The notes below the pieces were generated by a model. It was not told where the DNA came from, made no database searches, and was given only the letters and a program-made list of their open reading frames with translations. A program made the position numbers and the translations under genes. 54,432 nt of DNA from Muribaculaceae bacterium Isolate-002 (NCI) (GTDB lineage Bacteria; Bacteroidota; Bacteroidia; Bacteroidales; Muribaculaceae), in assembly GCA_004102805.1 (NCBI GenBank), contig SCEG01000016.1:1-54432 (forward strand). Reading direction: 5' to 3'. Each line of letters opens with the position of its first letter. Within the stretch, counting starts at the first letter, position 1. Below, in pieces: positions 25,019 to 34,021 of the stretch.

Positions 25019-27211
25019 ATGACACTACTCTCTACAGCGCTTGTAAGCAATCCGGTGGCGATTTTTCTTATCGTGCTTGTCATAATACTTATGGCTCCGG
25101 TGCTTCTCAACAAACTCAAGATACCGCATATCATAGGCATGATAGTGGCGGGTGTGGTTGTCGGCCCTTACGGCTTCAACATACTTGCCGATGACTCGAG
25201 TTTCGAGATATTCGGGCAGGTGGGGCTGCTGTATCTTATGTTTCTGGCAGGCATTGAGATTGACATGTATCATCTGAAACTCAATCTCAAGCGGGGTCTG
25301 CTGTTCGGTGCCCTTACATTTTTCATACCGATGGTGATGGGTGCGGTGGCGAGCGTCTATCTGCTCGGCATCGACTGGCTCACGTCGGTGCTGCTGGCAT
25401 CGGTCTATGCGTCACACACGCTGATAGCCTATCCGGTGGCGGCGCGTTTCGGCATAACGAAATCGCCGGCGGTGCTGATAGCTATAGTCGGCACCATAAT
25501 CGCCGTGATAGGCGCGCTCCTTGTGCTCGGCGCCGCTGTCAATATCCATGATGTGGGGCGCTTCGAGAGCGCATCGATAGCATGGCTGCTGTGCAAGCTG
25601 ATATTGTATTGCGCGGCGGTGCTTTACATCTATCCGCGCCTCACCCGCTATTTCTTCAAGACATATTCCGACAACGTGACGCAATATGTGTTCGTGCTGG
25701 CGATGGTTTTGCTCTCGGCGCTCGTGTCAAAGCTTATAGGGCTTGAGGCTGTGCTCGGGGCATTCTTTGCCGGACTCGTGCTCAACCGCTATATCCCGAC
25801 ATCGTCGACTCTGATGAGCCGCATCGAGTTTGTGGGCAACGCGCTGTTCATCCCTTACTTCCTTATCGGGGTGGGCATGATGATTAATGTCAGGGTGATA
25901 GGCAATGTGGAGACGCTTTGGGTGACGGCCGTGATGCTCGCCATAGCGTTGTCAAGCAAGTGGCTCGCAGCCTGGGGCGCGCAGAAAATCTACCGTATGA
26001 ACGGAGCGGAGCGCGGGGTGATGTTCGGCCTGACAACGGCTCACACCGCCGTGGCTCTGGCCGTTGTGACTATTGGATATAACATGGTGCTCCCCGACGG
26101 CTCCCGCATGATGGACGAGACAATACTCAACGGCACAATCCTCGTGATACTCGTGACATGCGCCATCGCGCCTATCGTGACGACACGCGCCGCCGCCAGG
26201 GTGAAGCTGCAGATTGTCGAGAGCGAGGTGAGCCGGCCTGCGGCTGCCACGCGACATTCGTCGCACACGCTTATCGCCGTGTCAAATCCGCTCACTGCCG
26301 GCGGCCTGGTGGAGCTTGCGCTGCTGTCGCGACCGGTGAAACGGAGCGAGCGCGACACGCTTTTCGCCATCAACGTGCGCAACGACAACACACCGTCGGC
26401 CAGAGCGCTTGCCCGCAGCGTGCTCGACCTGTCGGTGAAAGCGGCCGCTGCGGCCGGAAGCGAACTCTCCACCATTGAGCGCTACGACCTCAACACCGTC
26501 ACCGGAGTGGTCAACACGATAGAGGAGCGCGATATCAACGAAGTGTTTATAGGCATGCACCGCAAGGCCACGGTAATCGATACGTTTCTCGGCGGAAAGA
26601 CCGAGCAGCTGCTCAAACTCACCAACAAGATGGTGGTGATATCGCGCTGCTACATACCGGTCAACACCGTCACCCGCATCGTGGTCTATGTGCCGCGGAA
26701 AGCCGAGTTCGAGACCGGCTTCACGCGTTGGCTCCATACTCTTGGCAATCTGGCCCGCGAGCTTGGCTGCCGCATCATTTTCTGCTGCAACGACGACAGC
26801 CGCAGGGTGATAGCCGGAGTGCTCCGCCGCGACCGTTTTGCAATACGCAGCGAATACCGTCAGGTCGACGACCGCGACGATTTTCTGCTTCTGTCGAGTC
26901 ATGTGCTTGACGATGACCTGTTTGTGGTGATCGGTGCCCGTCCGGCATCGGTGTCGTTCTCTTCAGATATGGCCGAGATGCCCGGCTTCATGCAGAAAAA
27001 CTTCTCGCGCAACAATATCATTGTAATCTATCCCGAGCAATTCGGCGACGAGACACCGGTCGAGTCGTTTTCCGACCCTCTTGCAAGCGACATATCGTCG
27101 ACCCCCTCGCCGTGGCTTCTGCGTCTGCGCGCCACTTTCTCGCGTCTGTCGACACTCCTGCACCTGCGTCAGCGGCGTCACCGCAAAAACAAAAACGATC
27201 TGCGCCTTTGA
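25019..27211 (+). CDS. CPA2-family cation:proton antiporter with C-terminal cytoplasmic domain
   Basis: Predicted 730-residue inner-membrane monovalent cation/H+ antiporter. About twelve hydrophobic segments fill residues 1-390, including IPHIIGMIVAGVVVGPYG and LEAVLGAFFAGLVLNRYIP, both typical of the Na_H_Exchanger domain. The C-terminal 330 residues are soluble and appear to hold two universal-stress-protein-like halves (HTLIAVSNPLTAGGLVELAL; TRIVVYVPRKAEFETGF). No TrkA-N nucleotide-binding motif was seen, unlike KefB/KefC. Ion specificity is unknown. It follows the glycosyltransferase by 21 nt and converges with an acyltransferase remnant. Confidence 0.88.
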   Translation: MTLLSTALVSNPVAIFLIVLVIILMAPVLLNKLKIPHIIGMIVAGVVVGPYGFNILADDSSFEIFGQVGLLYLMFLAGIEIDMYHLKLNLKRGLLFGALTFFIPMVMGAVASVYLLGIDWLTSVLLASVYASHTLIAYPVAARFGITKSPAVLIAIVGTIIAVIGALLVLGAAVNIHDVGRFESASIAWLLCKLILYCAAVLYIYPRLTRYFFKTYSDNVTQYVFVLAMVLLSALVSKLIGLEAVLGAFFAGLVLNRYIPTSSTLMSRIEFVGNALFIPYFLIGVGMMINVRVIGNVETLWVTAVMLAIALSSKWLAAWGAQKIYRMNGAERGVMFGLTTAHTAVALAVVTIGYNMVLPDGSRMMDETILNGTILVILVTCAIAPIVTTRAAARVKLQIVESEVSRPAAATRHSSHTLIAVSNPLTAGGLVELALLSRPVKRSERDTLFAINVRNDNTPSARALARSVLDLSVKAAAAAGSELSTIERYDLNTVTGVVNTIEERDINEVFIGMHRKATVIDTFLGGKTEQLLKLTNKMVVISRCYIPVNTVTRIVVYVPRKAEFETGFTRWLHTLGNLARELGCRIIFCCNDDSRRVIAGVLRRDRFAIRSEYRQVDDRDDFLLLSSHVLDDDLFVVIGARPASVSFSSDMAEMPGFMQKNFSRNNIIVIYPEQFGDETPVESFSDPLASDISSTPSPWLLRLRATFSRLSTLLHLRQRRHRKNKNDLRL

Positions 27212-27237
27212 TTGGCGAACGGGGTCTTGGCTCCGGT

Positions 27238-27939
27238 CTAATCGGTTACCGGCGCCTCGCTGTCGCCTGACGCGCGGCGGGGCGACGGCTTTACGCCCAC
27301 TGTGTAGTAGCTGCCGGGGAGAAGCGACAGCAGTTTCGTGGCAATGACGCATGTGGCGAAAGTGGCGGCGGCAATGAGCGGTATCTCAATCGCCACGGGC
27401 AGATTGAAATGACGTTGTATTATCGTGACCCATAGGCCGAGCCGGAATATGTGCATCAGATACATGCCGTAGGAGAGTTTTGATATCTCGGTGATGATGC
27501 GCGACGGTTTTCTTATGCAGTCCAGAAGCGGGAATATGAACCACAGATGGCCGGCGACCCCCGGAAAATTGAGCGGCACGCGCACAAGCTGCGAGAGCGC
27601 TGTGTCGGTGTCGATCTGACCCTATGCCGCGGGGAGTATGGCATACAGCACCATGAACAGGATGAACGGCGGGAGTATGCGAGAAAAGCGGCGGCGATAG
27701 AATGCGAACGTGTCAGTCCCTTCCTTTACCGGAGCGAGAAGAAACGCCGACACAATCATGAACAGTGGCACTGACATCCGTGAGAAACCGTCGTAGATCG
27801 ACACCCACAGTCGGGAGCTCCCGTCGGCGAGCATGGTTTCTGTCTCGCTGAAAATGTAGTAGCATTCGCATGCATGGACGAGCATCACAAGGAAGCAGGC
27901 TATCACGCGCACATAGTCAAGAAACGGGATACGTTGCAT
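27238..27939 (-). pseudogene. Acyltransferase 3 family remnant (in-frame stop and internal deletion)
   Basis: The minus strand encodes the start of a membrane acyltransferase (RIPFLDYVRVIACFLVMLVHACECYY) that runs 105 codons to a TAG at 27622-27624. The same frame then continues (GQIDTDTALSQL...GHLWFIFPLL) to the family's C-terminal segment SKLSYGMYLMHIFRLGLW and ends at 27238. Two lesions are evident: the single amber codon, and a junction at PLLDCIRKPS where about 100 residues of central transmembrane helices seem to be missing (full members have about 330-370 residues). Intact family members O-acylate surface sugars. Two independent short genes are a less likely reading. Confidence 0.8.
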
Positions 27940-27955
27940 GTCTGTTGTGTTAATT

Positions 27956-29668
27956 CTAAATGATTATTTTGCGTGGCGTGGCGGAGCAGTCAGCCGGAGC
28001 TATTATATATACGCCGTGGCAAGCGAGAGTGACGGGCAGCCCGGCGCGGGTCGCGGTGCATAGCCGTCCGTCGGGACGGTAGACGAGATAGTCGCAATCA
28101 TCGATGCCGCCGCGGGAGCCGACGGTGACTGTCAGTCCGTCGACTGTGATGTGCATGCTGTCGTTGTCATTGCTGACATTACTGACGCCGGAGATATCGA
28201 TGGCGGCGGTGGTGAAGGCGCTCGGGGCGAATGACTGATCGAGGGTCTGCACGCCCACGGTGTGGGTGCCGCGGCCGAGCGGACGCATGCGGTAGGATTT
28301 GCGGGCGGCGCCGACTGTCGTGGCGAGGTCGGTGCCTGTCTTGAGCGCGCCGGTGTCAATGTCGGCTGGGATTATGCAGAATGTCTCGCCGGTGAGGTCG
28401 TTGCGCACGAATATGTTGTAGCGGAGGGCACGTGTGGGAGTGGTGTCGTCGCTTCCGTCGGTCCATGTCATTTCAATGCAGTCGCCGTCAAGGCATGCGC
28501 TTACCGATGCCGGAGCCTCGGGACGGACGTTGGAGCCGGAGGTGTTGCGGTAGATGCGGAGCGGGGTAGAGTAGCACCCGGCGGGTGCGTCGGTGCCGAT
28601 GTAGCCTCCAACCACTATGTCCATGTTGCCGTCGGCATCCCGGTCGGCCATGTTGATGGCTCCGTCGGTGTTGACGGAGCAGATGGGGTAGGAGGTGTCG
28701 AGGGTGAATGTTCCGTCGGCGTTCTGATAGAACATGCGCACTCCGGTGGCGTTGCCGTCGTTGCCGCAGAGGGCAAGGTCGACGAGTCCGTCGGCGTTGA
28801 AATCGGCGGCGAGCACGTTGCCGAGATTGAGGGGCGTGAGACCGGAGCGGGTGTGGTCGCACAGCTCAAACTGCGGCTTGCCGTCAGTGCCGGCGGTGTT
28901 ATAGAATATGACGGCGTGACGTGACCAACTGTCGCCGTGTCCGGTCATCACGATGTCGAGGGTGCCGTCGCCGTTGATGTCGGCAAGTGTGGATTGGCCT
29001 TCAAATGTGCCGTAGAGCGGAGAGGGCGACGTTTTTGTGAAAGTGCCGTCACCATGCCCCATATACAGTGCCATCCCTTTGACTTCGGAGTCGGCGCTCC
29101 AGCCGTTGGCGAGAATGTCGAGATTGCCGTCGCCGTCGATGTCGCCGAGAGTCACGGATCCGTTGCTCATTGCCTTATTGTCGATGACTTTGTGGGTGAA
29201 AGAACCGTCGCCTCCGTTGTTGAGGTAGAGGTCGATGCAGCGGTCGCCGCGGTAGGTCATGGTTACGATGTCGGTGTAGCCGTCGGAGTTGACGTCGCCG
29301 ACGGTCACAGGATTGAGCCATGCCTCGTCGGCGGCCTGCAGGAAGCCGGTCACAGAGTCGGGCACGCGACGCATCTCATAGTTGTAGTCAGGGCCGAGAT
29401 TTTCGTAGAGAATGAGATATTTTGTGTCGCGCGGTGTTATCCGGTCGCCGCCCGATGCCATTATCAGCAGGTCGAGGTTGCCGTCGTTGTTGTAGTCGAA
29501 AAATATCGAATTGGTGAACGAAGTGCGCTGTATGCGGTTGTCGTAGTCGTAACTTAGACCGCCGTTGCCGTCGGGACGCGCCAGTATTGCCATTTCGTCC
29601 CATCCCACGGCGCCGGACGTGAGCGACATGGCGAGACATGCCGGCAATAATATATTGAGTTTTTTCAT
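27956..29668 (-). CDS. Secreted FG-GAP/VCBS repeat protein
   Basis: Predicted 570-residue exported protein with a signal peptide (MKKLNILLPACLAMSLTSGAVG). Six or more FG-GAP/VCBS repeats carry calcium-binding D-x-[DN]-x-D-G loops (DYNNDGNLD, DVNSDGYTD, DIDGDGNLD, DINGDGTLD, DFNADGLVD, DRDADGNMD), consistent with a seven-bladed propeller over about residues 50-375. A fibronectin-III-like region follows (about 380-490). The last 60 residues (YLVYRPDGRL...GVYIIAP...KIII) resemble the C-terminal sorting or adhesion modules of Bacteroidota exoproteins. It begins 7 nt after the GH43 gene and is probably co-expressed with it. Carbohydrate or matrix binding is inferred. Confidence 0.85.
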   Translation of the reverse strand: MKKLNILLPACLAMSLTSGAVGWDEMAILARPDGNGGLSYDYDNRIQRTSFTNSIFFDYNNDGNLDLLIMASGGDRITPRDTKYLILYENLGPDYNYEMRRVPDSVTGFLQAADEAWLNPVTVGDVNSDGYTDIVTMTYRGDRCIDLYLNNGGDGSFTHKVIDNKAMSNGSVTLGDIDGDGNLDILANGWSADSEVKGMALYMGHGDGTFTKTSPSPLYGTFEGQSTLADINGDGTLDIVMTGHGDSWSRHAVIFYNTAGTDGKPQFELCDHTRSGLTPLNLGNVLAADFNADGLVDLALCGNDGNATGVRMFYQNADGTFTLDTSYPICSVNTDGAINMADRDADGNMDIVVGGYIGTDAPAGCYSTPLRIYRNTSGSNVRPEAPASVSACLDGDCIEMTWTDGSDDTTPTRALRYNIFVRNDLTGETFCIIPADIDTGALKTGTDLATTVGAARKSYRMRPLGRGTHTVGVQTLDQSFAPSAFTTAAIDISGVSNVSNDNDSMHITVDGLTVTVGSRGGIDDCDYLVYRPDGRLCTATRAGLPVTLACHGVYIIAPADCSATPRKIII

Positions 29669-29675
29669 GGCAGCG

Positions 29676-31385
29676 TTATTTTTCGGAGATATGGTCGGTG
29701 GTGTAGACGAAATCGTCGAATGCTACAGATGAGTTGTCGCCGTCATCGGCTTTGGTGAAAGCGAAAAGGCCGAAGCGGGCGCCTTTCCAGTCGCCTTCGC
29801 CGATTTCAAACGGGTCGCCGGCTTTTTTGAAATCTACGCCGTCGAGGCTATACCAGGGCTGCACCGTCGATGTGTGGGTGTCGTAGGTGAACCGCAGCCA
29901 CACGTTGTCGTCGCCGCGGGCCAGAGCCTTTAGTGTGCCGTTTATGTCGGTGCATATCAGTTTGGTACCGTAGGTGTCGCGCACACCGAAGCCTATGGTC
30001 TTGTTGCCTATGCAGAGCAGGCCGGCGCGTCCGTCGTGGGCGAGGGCTGATGCGTCGACCTTGACGGTGACCTGTCCGGAATAACCCATTATTTTTTGAG
30101 TCAGCATGTTTGGCGCCTCACGAAGGGATGCTGCTTTTGCGGGAACGAGCACGAGGCGTCCGTCGGTCAGCGATATGCGTGACATGTCGGGGTTGTGATT
30201 AAACTGCCAGTGGTTGCCCAGTCCGTTGTCGAAATTGTCGGAAGTGGCTATGGCGTGTGGCTTTGACGGGGAGGCTACCGATGGTTTGCCGACTATTTTC
30301 ATCGGTTCGCCGATGCCGTTGCCGTCATAGTCCTCGCCGATTACCGGAAATCCGTCGACCCATGTCACAGGCTGGAGGTGAGTGACGCGTCCGAGCGGAC
30401 TTGTGCTCTGGAAGTGATAGAACCACCACTCGCCGTCGGGAGTGTCGACAAGCGCGCCCTGATGGGGTCCGTTGATTTTTGTCGAGCCTTGTTCAAGCAC
30501 GCGGCGTGTGTCGTAGGGCCCGTAGATATCTTTTGAGCGGCCCACGGTCTGCCATCCGGTGCCTACGCCCCCTTCGGGTATGCTGAGATAGAAATATCCG
30601 TCTTTGATGAATAGTTTGGTGCCTTCGGCAGTGGGGCCGTGATACACTTCCCGGCCGTCGTCGAGCAGAGTCTTGCCGTCGGGACTCATGCGATGGATTA
30701 TGATAGGGCCTCCGCCGAGCTGGCTGCGTCCGAGCCATGCGTTGCCCTCATCGTCCCACAGCGGGCAAGGGTCCTCCCATCCTCCGGTTTTCTTTACCTG
30801 ATGGAGCGGTTCCCACGGTCCGGCGGGGTCTTCGGCCGATGTCATGAACAGACCGTCGTTGGGTGTGCAGAAATAGAGATAAAACCGACCGTCGTGGCAG
30901 CGCAGCGCCGGAGCCCATGAGCCGTCGCCATAACGGTTGACAGTGTCGTAGCCCTCCATCGAGGTGTAGACCTGAGTGAGCATCTCCCAGTTGACCATGT
31001 CATCGGAAACGAGGATGGGGATGCCCATGAAATGGAATTCGGAGCAGGTGAGATAGTACTTGTCGCCTACGCGTATCACATCGGGGTCGGAGTAGTCGGC
31101 CGCTATCACTGGATTAGCGAAAGTGCCGTCGCCCTGATCGCCCCAGCGTGAGTCGGGCGGAGTGAATTTGTCGGAAGAGGCGCCGAGATCCTGTCCGCCG
31201 GCAAACAGACCCATGTGAGAGCTGTTGGTGTATGCGCCGAGCACGGGGCGGGCGCGGTGAGTGCCGGGAAAAAATTCCTGTTCCGACTCAGGTGCGTCGC
31301 CTACTTTTGCGAAAGTGGCGGGAGCGGCGGCTGAAACCGCGGAGGCAACTGCCGCGAGCAGCGGTATCATTGCAAAGTGTTTCAT
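29676..31385 (-). CDS. Secreted glycoside hydrolase family 43 protein
   Basis: Predicted 569-residue exported glycosidase with signal peptide MKHFAMIPLLAAVASAVSAA. The GH43 five-bladed propeller covers about 85-370. Its expected residues are the base Asp100 (DYSDPDVI), the pKa-modulating Asp205 (GGWEDPCPLW) and the acid Glu254 (PTAEGTKLF). A C-terminal beta-sandwich (about 385-565) resembles the xylosidase-type GH43_C2/DUF1349 module. Family activities include beta-xylosidase and alpha-L-arabinofuranosidase; the one here is not decidable. A promoter lies about 55 nt upstream, and the FG-GAP gene follows by 7 nt. No SusC/SusD pair is in the window, so this is not a standard polysaccharide utilisation locus. 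Confidence 0.92.
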   Translation of the reverse strand: MKHFAMIPLLAAVASAVSAAAPATFAKVGDAPESEQEFFPGTHRARPVLGAYTNSSHMGLFAGGQDLGASSDKFTPPDSRWGDQGDGTFANPVIAADYSDPDVIRVGDKYYLTCSEFHFMGIPILVSDDMVNWEMLTQVYTSMEGYDTVNRYGDGSWAPALRCHDGRFYLYFCTPNDGLFMTSAEDPAGPWEPLHQVKKTGGWEDPCPLWDDEGNAWLGRSQLGGGPIIIHRMSPDGKTLLDDGREVYHGPTAEGTKLFIKDGYFYLSIPEGGVGTGWQTVGRSKDIYGPYDTRRVLEQGSTKINGPHQGALVDTPDGEWWFYHFQSTSPLGRVTHLQPVTWVDGFPVIGEDYDGNGIGEPMKIVGKPSVASPSKPHAIATSDNFDNGLGNHWQFNHNPDMSRISLTDGRLVLVPAKAASLREAPNMLTQKIMGYSGQVTVKVDASALAHDGRAGLLCIGNKTIGFGVRDTYGTKLICTDINGTLKALARGDDNVWLRFTYDTHTSTVQPWYSLDGVDFKKAGDPFEIGEGDWKGARFGLFAFTKADDGDNSSVAFDDFVYTTDHISEK

Positions 31386-31439
31386 TATGCAGGGGTTGTT
31401 TTTATGATATTTTGATTAGTATTCAAGGGTTAACCGATG

Positions 31440-31470
31440 CAAAAATAGATTGAGGCAGAGGAAAAAACAA
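31440..31470 (-). promoter_or_regulatory. GH43 gene promoter
   Basis: On the minus strand TTG (31468-31470), a 20-nt spacer and TATTTTTG (31440-31447) form a complete Bacteroidota promoter. It gives a leader of about 48 nt. A second TATTTTTG lies further upstream on the same strand. Confidence 0.65.
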
Positions 31471-31641
31471 TATCAAATACATCATTATTTCAAAAAAATG
31501 GAGCATTTGCAACAAATTTTACAAAAATAAACATGGGAAGAGCATCTGATGTTGCAGCGTCGCCGTGGACGGGGTGTGTTATGGCTTGAAAATACAAAAT
31601 AAAAATTCGCGTGATTTTGAATTTGGTATGGAAAAAATGCT

Positions 31642-31649
31642 TAACTTTG
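31642..31649 (+). promoter_or_regulatory. Promoter -7 box of the AspT/YidE-type transporter gene
   Basis: TAACTTTG matches TAnnTTTG exactly. TTTG motifs lie upstream at 31616 and 31622, with spacers of 22 and 16 nt, so the -33 element is uncertain. Confidence 0.55.
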
Positions 31650-31662
31650 CAGCTGTTTTTCG

Positions 31663-31755
31663 GGTGCGTGTATAAATATGCACCTATACATGAATGCCTG
31701 CGGAATGAAAGTTACGGGGCAGGCATGCCGAAGCGATTGAATAAGGTAAAATTGC
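31663..31755 (+). promoter_or_regulatory. Structured leader of the AspT/YidE-type transporter gene
   Basis: The leader of about 115 nt contains GGTGC/GCACC (31663-31667 with 31680-31684). The competing pairing TGTATA/TATACA (31669-31674 with 31685-31690) would be exclusive with it or form a pseudoknot. A perfect 8-bp stem ATGCCTGC/GCAGGCAT (31694-31701 with 31719-31726) has a 17-nt loop. A weak GCGATT/AATTGC stem lies near the start codon. This could be a cis-regulatory RNA. It was not recognised as a known riboswitch class. Confidence 0.45.
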
Positions 31756-31769
31756 GATAAAAGACCCGT

Positions 31770-33428
31770 ATGGAAGTTTTTAAAGAATTATTGTTACCAG
31801 GGAATGTCGGTCTGGCGAGTACGATAATATTGTATTCGTTTGTGATAGCGGCCGGTATCCTGTTGGGCAAAATCAAGTTCGGAGGAGTGTCGCTTGGCGT
31901 CACATTCGTGTTGTTTGTAGGCATTTTATTAGGTCAGTTCGGCTATACGGCCGACGCCAACGTTATAAAATTCCTCAGAGAGTTCGGACTCATTCTGTTT
32001 ATCTTTGCAATCGGACTTCAGGTGGGGCCGGCGTTTTTCTCTTCGTTCAAGGAGGGAGGCGTGAGGCTCAACATCCTTGCAGTGCTCGGCGTGGCGCTCA
32101 ATGTTGCCATTGTGCTTGCAATCTATTATCTTACAGGCGATGACATGACGATGGATCAGCTCGTGGGCGTGATGTCGGGAGCGGTGACCAACACCCCCGG
32201 TCTTGCGGCGGCGCAGCAGACTGTCAACACGCCCGAGGCTGTCGACACGATGGCGCGCGGCTATGCGGCAGCCTATCCGCTCGGAGTGGTCGGCATCATT
32301 CTCGCCATGTTTATAATAAAGTGGGCGTTCCGCATCAAGGTCGATGACGAGATCGCCGCCATCAACAAAGACCGCGAGGAGTCGCAGCTCAAACCGTATA
32401 TAACCTCGTTTGAGGTCAATAACGAGCGCCTCGACGGCATGACGCTGCTTAAACTGCATGATGTGATAACGTGCAACTTCGTGGTATCGCGTCTGATGGG
32501 TGCCGACGGAAAAATTGAGATTCCGACGTCGCAGACCACAATCCACAACGGCGACAAGCTGCTGCTTGTGATTTCGTCGCAGGATCTGCCCAAATTTGTG
32601 GCAGTGCTCGGCAACGAGATAGAGATGGACTGGGATGCCGTGACACCGAGCGAGGTGGTTTCGCGCCGCATACTTATCACCAAAAGCGAATATAACGGAG
32701 TGGCGCTCGGCTCGCTTCGTCTGCACAACGGCTACCGTCTGAACGCAACTCGCGTCAACCGTGCGGGTGTCGACCTGCTCGCATCGCCGGCTCTGCGTCT
32801 GCAGATGGGCGACCGCATCACCGTGGTGGGCCAGCTCGCCGACATCGAACGCCTCGCAACCCGTCTGGGCAACTCGATGAAGCGTCTCAACCAGCCTAAT
32901 CTCGTGACAATCTTCGTCGGTATAATATTCGGTATACTCCTTGGCTCAATCAACGTGGGCATGGGCATGAAGTTAGGCCTTGCCGGCGGTCCGCTCGTGG
33001 TGGCGATACTTCTGAGCCGTTTCGGATATAAATTCAAACTTGTCACTTACACCTCGTCGTCGGCATCGATGATGCTTCGCGAGCTTGGCATCTGTCTGTT
33101 TCTCGCTTCGGTGGGAATTGCCGCGGGCGACCATTTCGTCGAGAAAGTGTTTAACGAGACCGGTATGTGGTGGGTCATCTACGGCTTTATCATCACACTT
33201 ATCCCGCTGCTGATTGTCGGCTTCATAGCCCGCGGAGTCTACAAGATAAACTTCCTCACAATCATGGGTCTCTTTTCGGGCGGCTGCACCGATCCCCCCG
33301 CGCTTGCATACGCCAACAACTCTACCGGCAACGACGCTCCGGCGGTGGCTTACTCGACAGTGTATCCGCTTACCATGTTCCTGCGCGTTGTGGCCGCACA
33401 GGGTCTGGTGCTCGCATTCTGCATGTAG
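31770..33428 (+). CDS. AspT/YidE/YbjL-family transporter with two TrkA-C domains
   Basis: Predicted 552-residue inner-membrane transporter of the aspartate:alanine exchanger superfamily. It is an internal duplication: each half has about five transmembrane segments (1-180 and 385-552), with matching motifs GAVTNTPGLAAA in the first half and SGGCTDPPALAYA in the second. The middle (about 195-370) holds two TrkA-C (RCK_C) domains (FEVNNERLDGMTLLKL; ITKSEYNGVALGSLRL), which usually bind regulatory ligands. The substrate is unknown; dicarboxylates or amino acids are transported by studied relatives. A strong bidirectional terminator follows at 33459-33491. Confidence 0.9.
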   Translation: MEVFKELLLPGNVGLASTIILYSFVIAAGILLGKIKFGGVSLGVTFVLFVGILLGQFGYTADANVIKFLREFGLILFIFAIGLQVGPAFFSSFKEGGVRLNILAVLGVALNVAIVLAIYYLTGDDMTMDQLVGVMSGAVTNTPGLAAAQQTVNTPEAVDTMARGYAAAYPLGVVGIILAMFIIKWAFRIKVDDEIAAINKDREESQLKPYITSFEVNNERLDGMTLLKLHDVITCNFVVSRLMGADGKIEIPTSQTTIHNGDKLLLVISSQDLPKFVAVLGNEIEMDWDAVTPSEVVSRRILITKSEYNGVALGSLRLHNGYRLNATRVNRAGVDLLASPALRLQMGDRITVVGQLADIERLATRLGNSMKRLNQPNLVTIFVGIIFGILLGSINVGMGMKLGLAGGPLVVAILLSRFGYKFKLVTYTSSSASMMLRELGICLFLASVGIAAGDHFVEKVFNETGMWWVIYGFIITLIPLLIVGFIARGVYKINFLTIMGLFSGGCTDPPALAYANNSTGNDAPAVAYSTVYPLTMFLRVVAAQGLVLAFCM

Positions 33429-33458
33429 CAGGCTGACATTCCATTAGCAATAAAATAT

Positions 33459-33491
33459 AAGGTTGGGTCGCCCGTAGGGCAATCCAACCTT
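33459..33491. terminator. Terminator after the transporter gene
   Basis: AAGGTTGG (33459-33466) pairs with CCAACCTT (33484-33491). An inner GCCC-GTA-GGGC stem forms within, and AATTTTAAG follows. The symmetric stem could also act on leftward transcription of the thioredoxin genes. Confidence 0.7.
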
Positions 33492-33498
33492 AATTTTA

Positions 33499-33562
33499 AG
33501 AAACTGTTTAAAATTCATATCACTTTGCCTTTGAGAGTATCATATAAATTTAAACAGTTTCT
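33499..33562. repeat. Inverted-repeat element with AGAAACTGTTTAAA arms
   Basis: AGAAACTGTTTAAA (33499-33512) and TTTAAACAGTTTCT (33549-33562) are perfect 14-nt inverted arms around 36 nt of AT-rich sequence. It lies between converging genes and encodes nothing. A looser relative with TTTAAA-containing arms is at 37849-37927. Confidence 0.65.
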
Positions 33563-33684
33563 CAGAGTGTGTGTCAAAAATAGTATAGATTAGTAGAATA
33601 TTGTTTCGTCACCGCGGCGTCGCAGTCTGCCGTAGGCAATGTGTTGGCCGCGTGGCGGCGCTGACACTTTGGGAATATCCGTCG

Positions 33685-33990
33685 TTAAACGAATTTGTCG
33701 ACCATATCCTTTAGTTCGCTGAGCGGTTTTTCGCCGCTGTCGCGCCATGTTTCCTCGCCGTCCTTGAATATAATCCATGTGGGATATACGCGGGCGTGAT
33801 ATTTTCTCATCAGGTCGGGCGCCTTGTCTCCGTCAATCTGAAAAACGGCAGCCTTGTCGCCTATTTCAGTCTTGAGTTGCTCCACCACAGGCATCATGCG
33901 CTGGCAGTGGGGACACCAGTCGGCGTAAAATTCGACCAGCACGGGGCGAGTCCCGTCAATAGCTTCCTGAAGTTTTTCGGGTGTGTCCAT
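33685..33990 (-). CDS. Thioredoxin-like protein with CPHC active site
   Basis: Predicted 101-residue thioredoxin fold without a signal peptide. The active site is WCPHC (Cys26, Cys29) instead of the classic WCGPC, the dipeptide normally found in DsbA, which raises redox potential in studied proteins. The cis-proline loop reads RVYPTWIIF. It lies 31 nt downstream of a classical thioredoxin gene on the same strand, so the two are likely co-expressed. Whether it reduces, oxidises or isomerises disulfides cannot be told from the sequence. Being cytoplasmic, it is probably a reductant or peroxide-defence partner. Confidence 0.9.
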   Translation of the reverse strand: MDTPEKLQEAIDGTRPVLVEFYADWCPHCQRMMPVVEQLKTEIGDKAAVFQIDGDKAPDLMRKYHARVYPTWIIFKDGEETWRDSGEKPLSELKDMVDKFV

Positions 33991-34021
33991 ATTGTATTAT
34001 ATTAAATTTGTTGTATCGATA

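Noticed and set aside
27622..27939. A separate short membrane protein of 105 residues
   Set aside because: The frame continues past the TAG with acyltransferase motifs, so a broken gene explains both pieces better.
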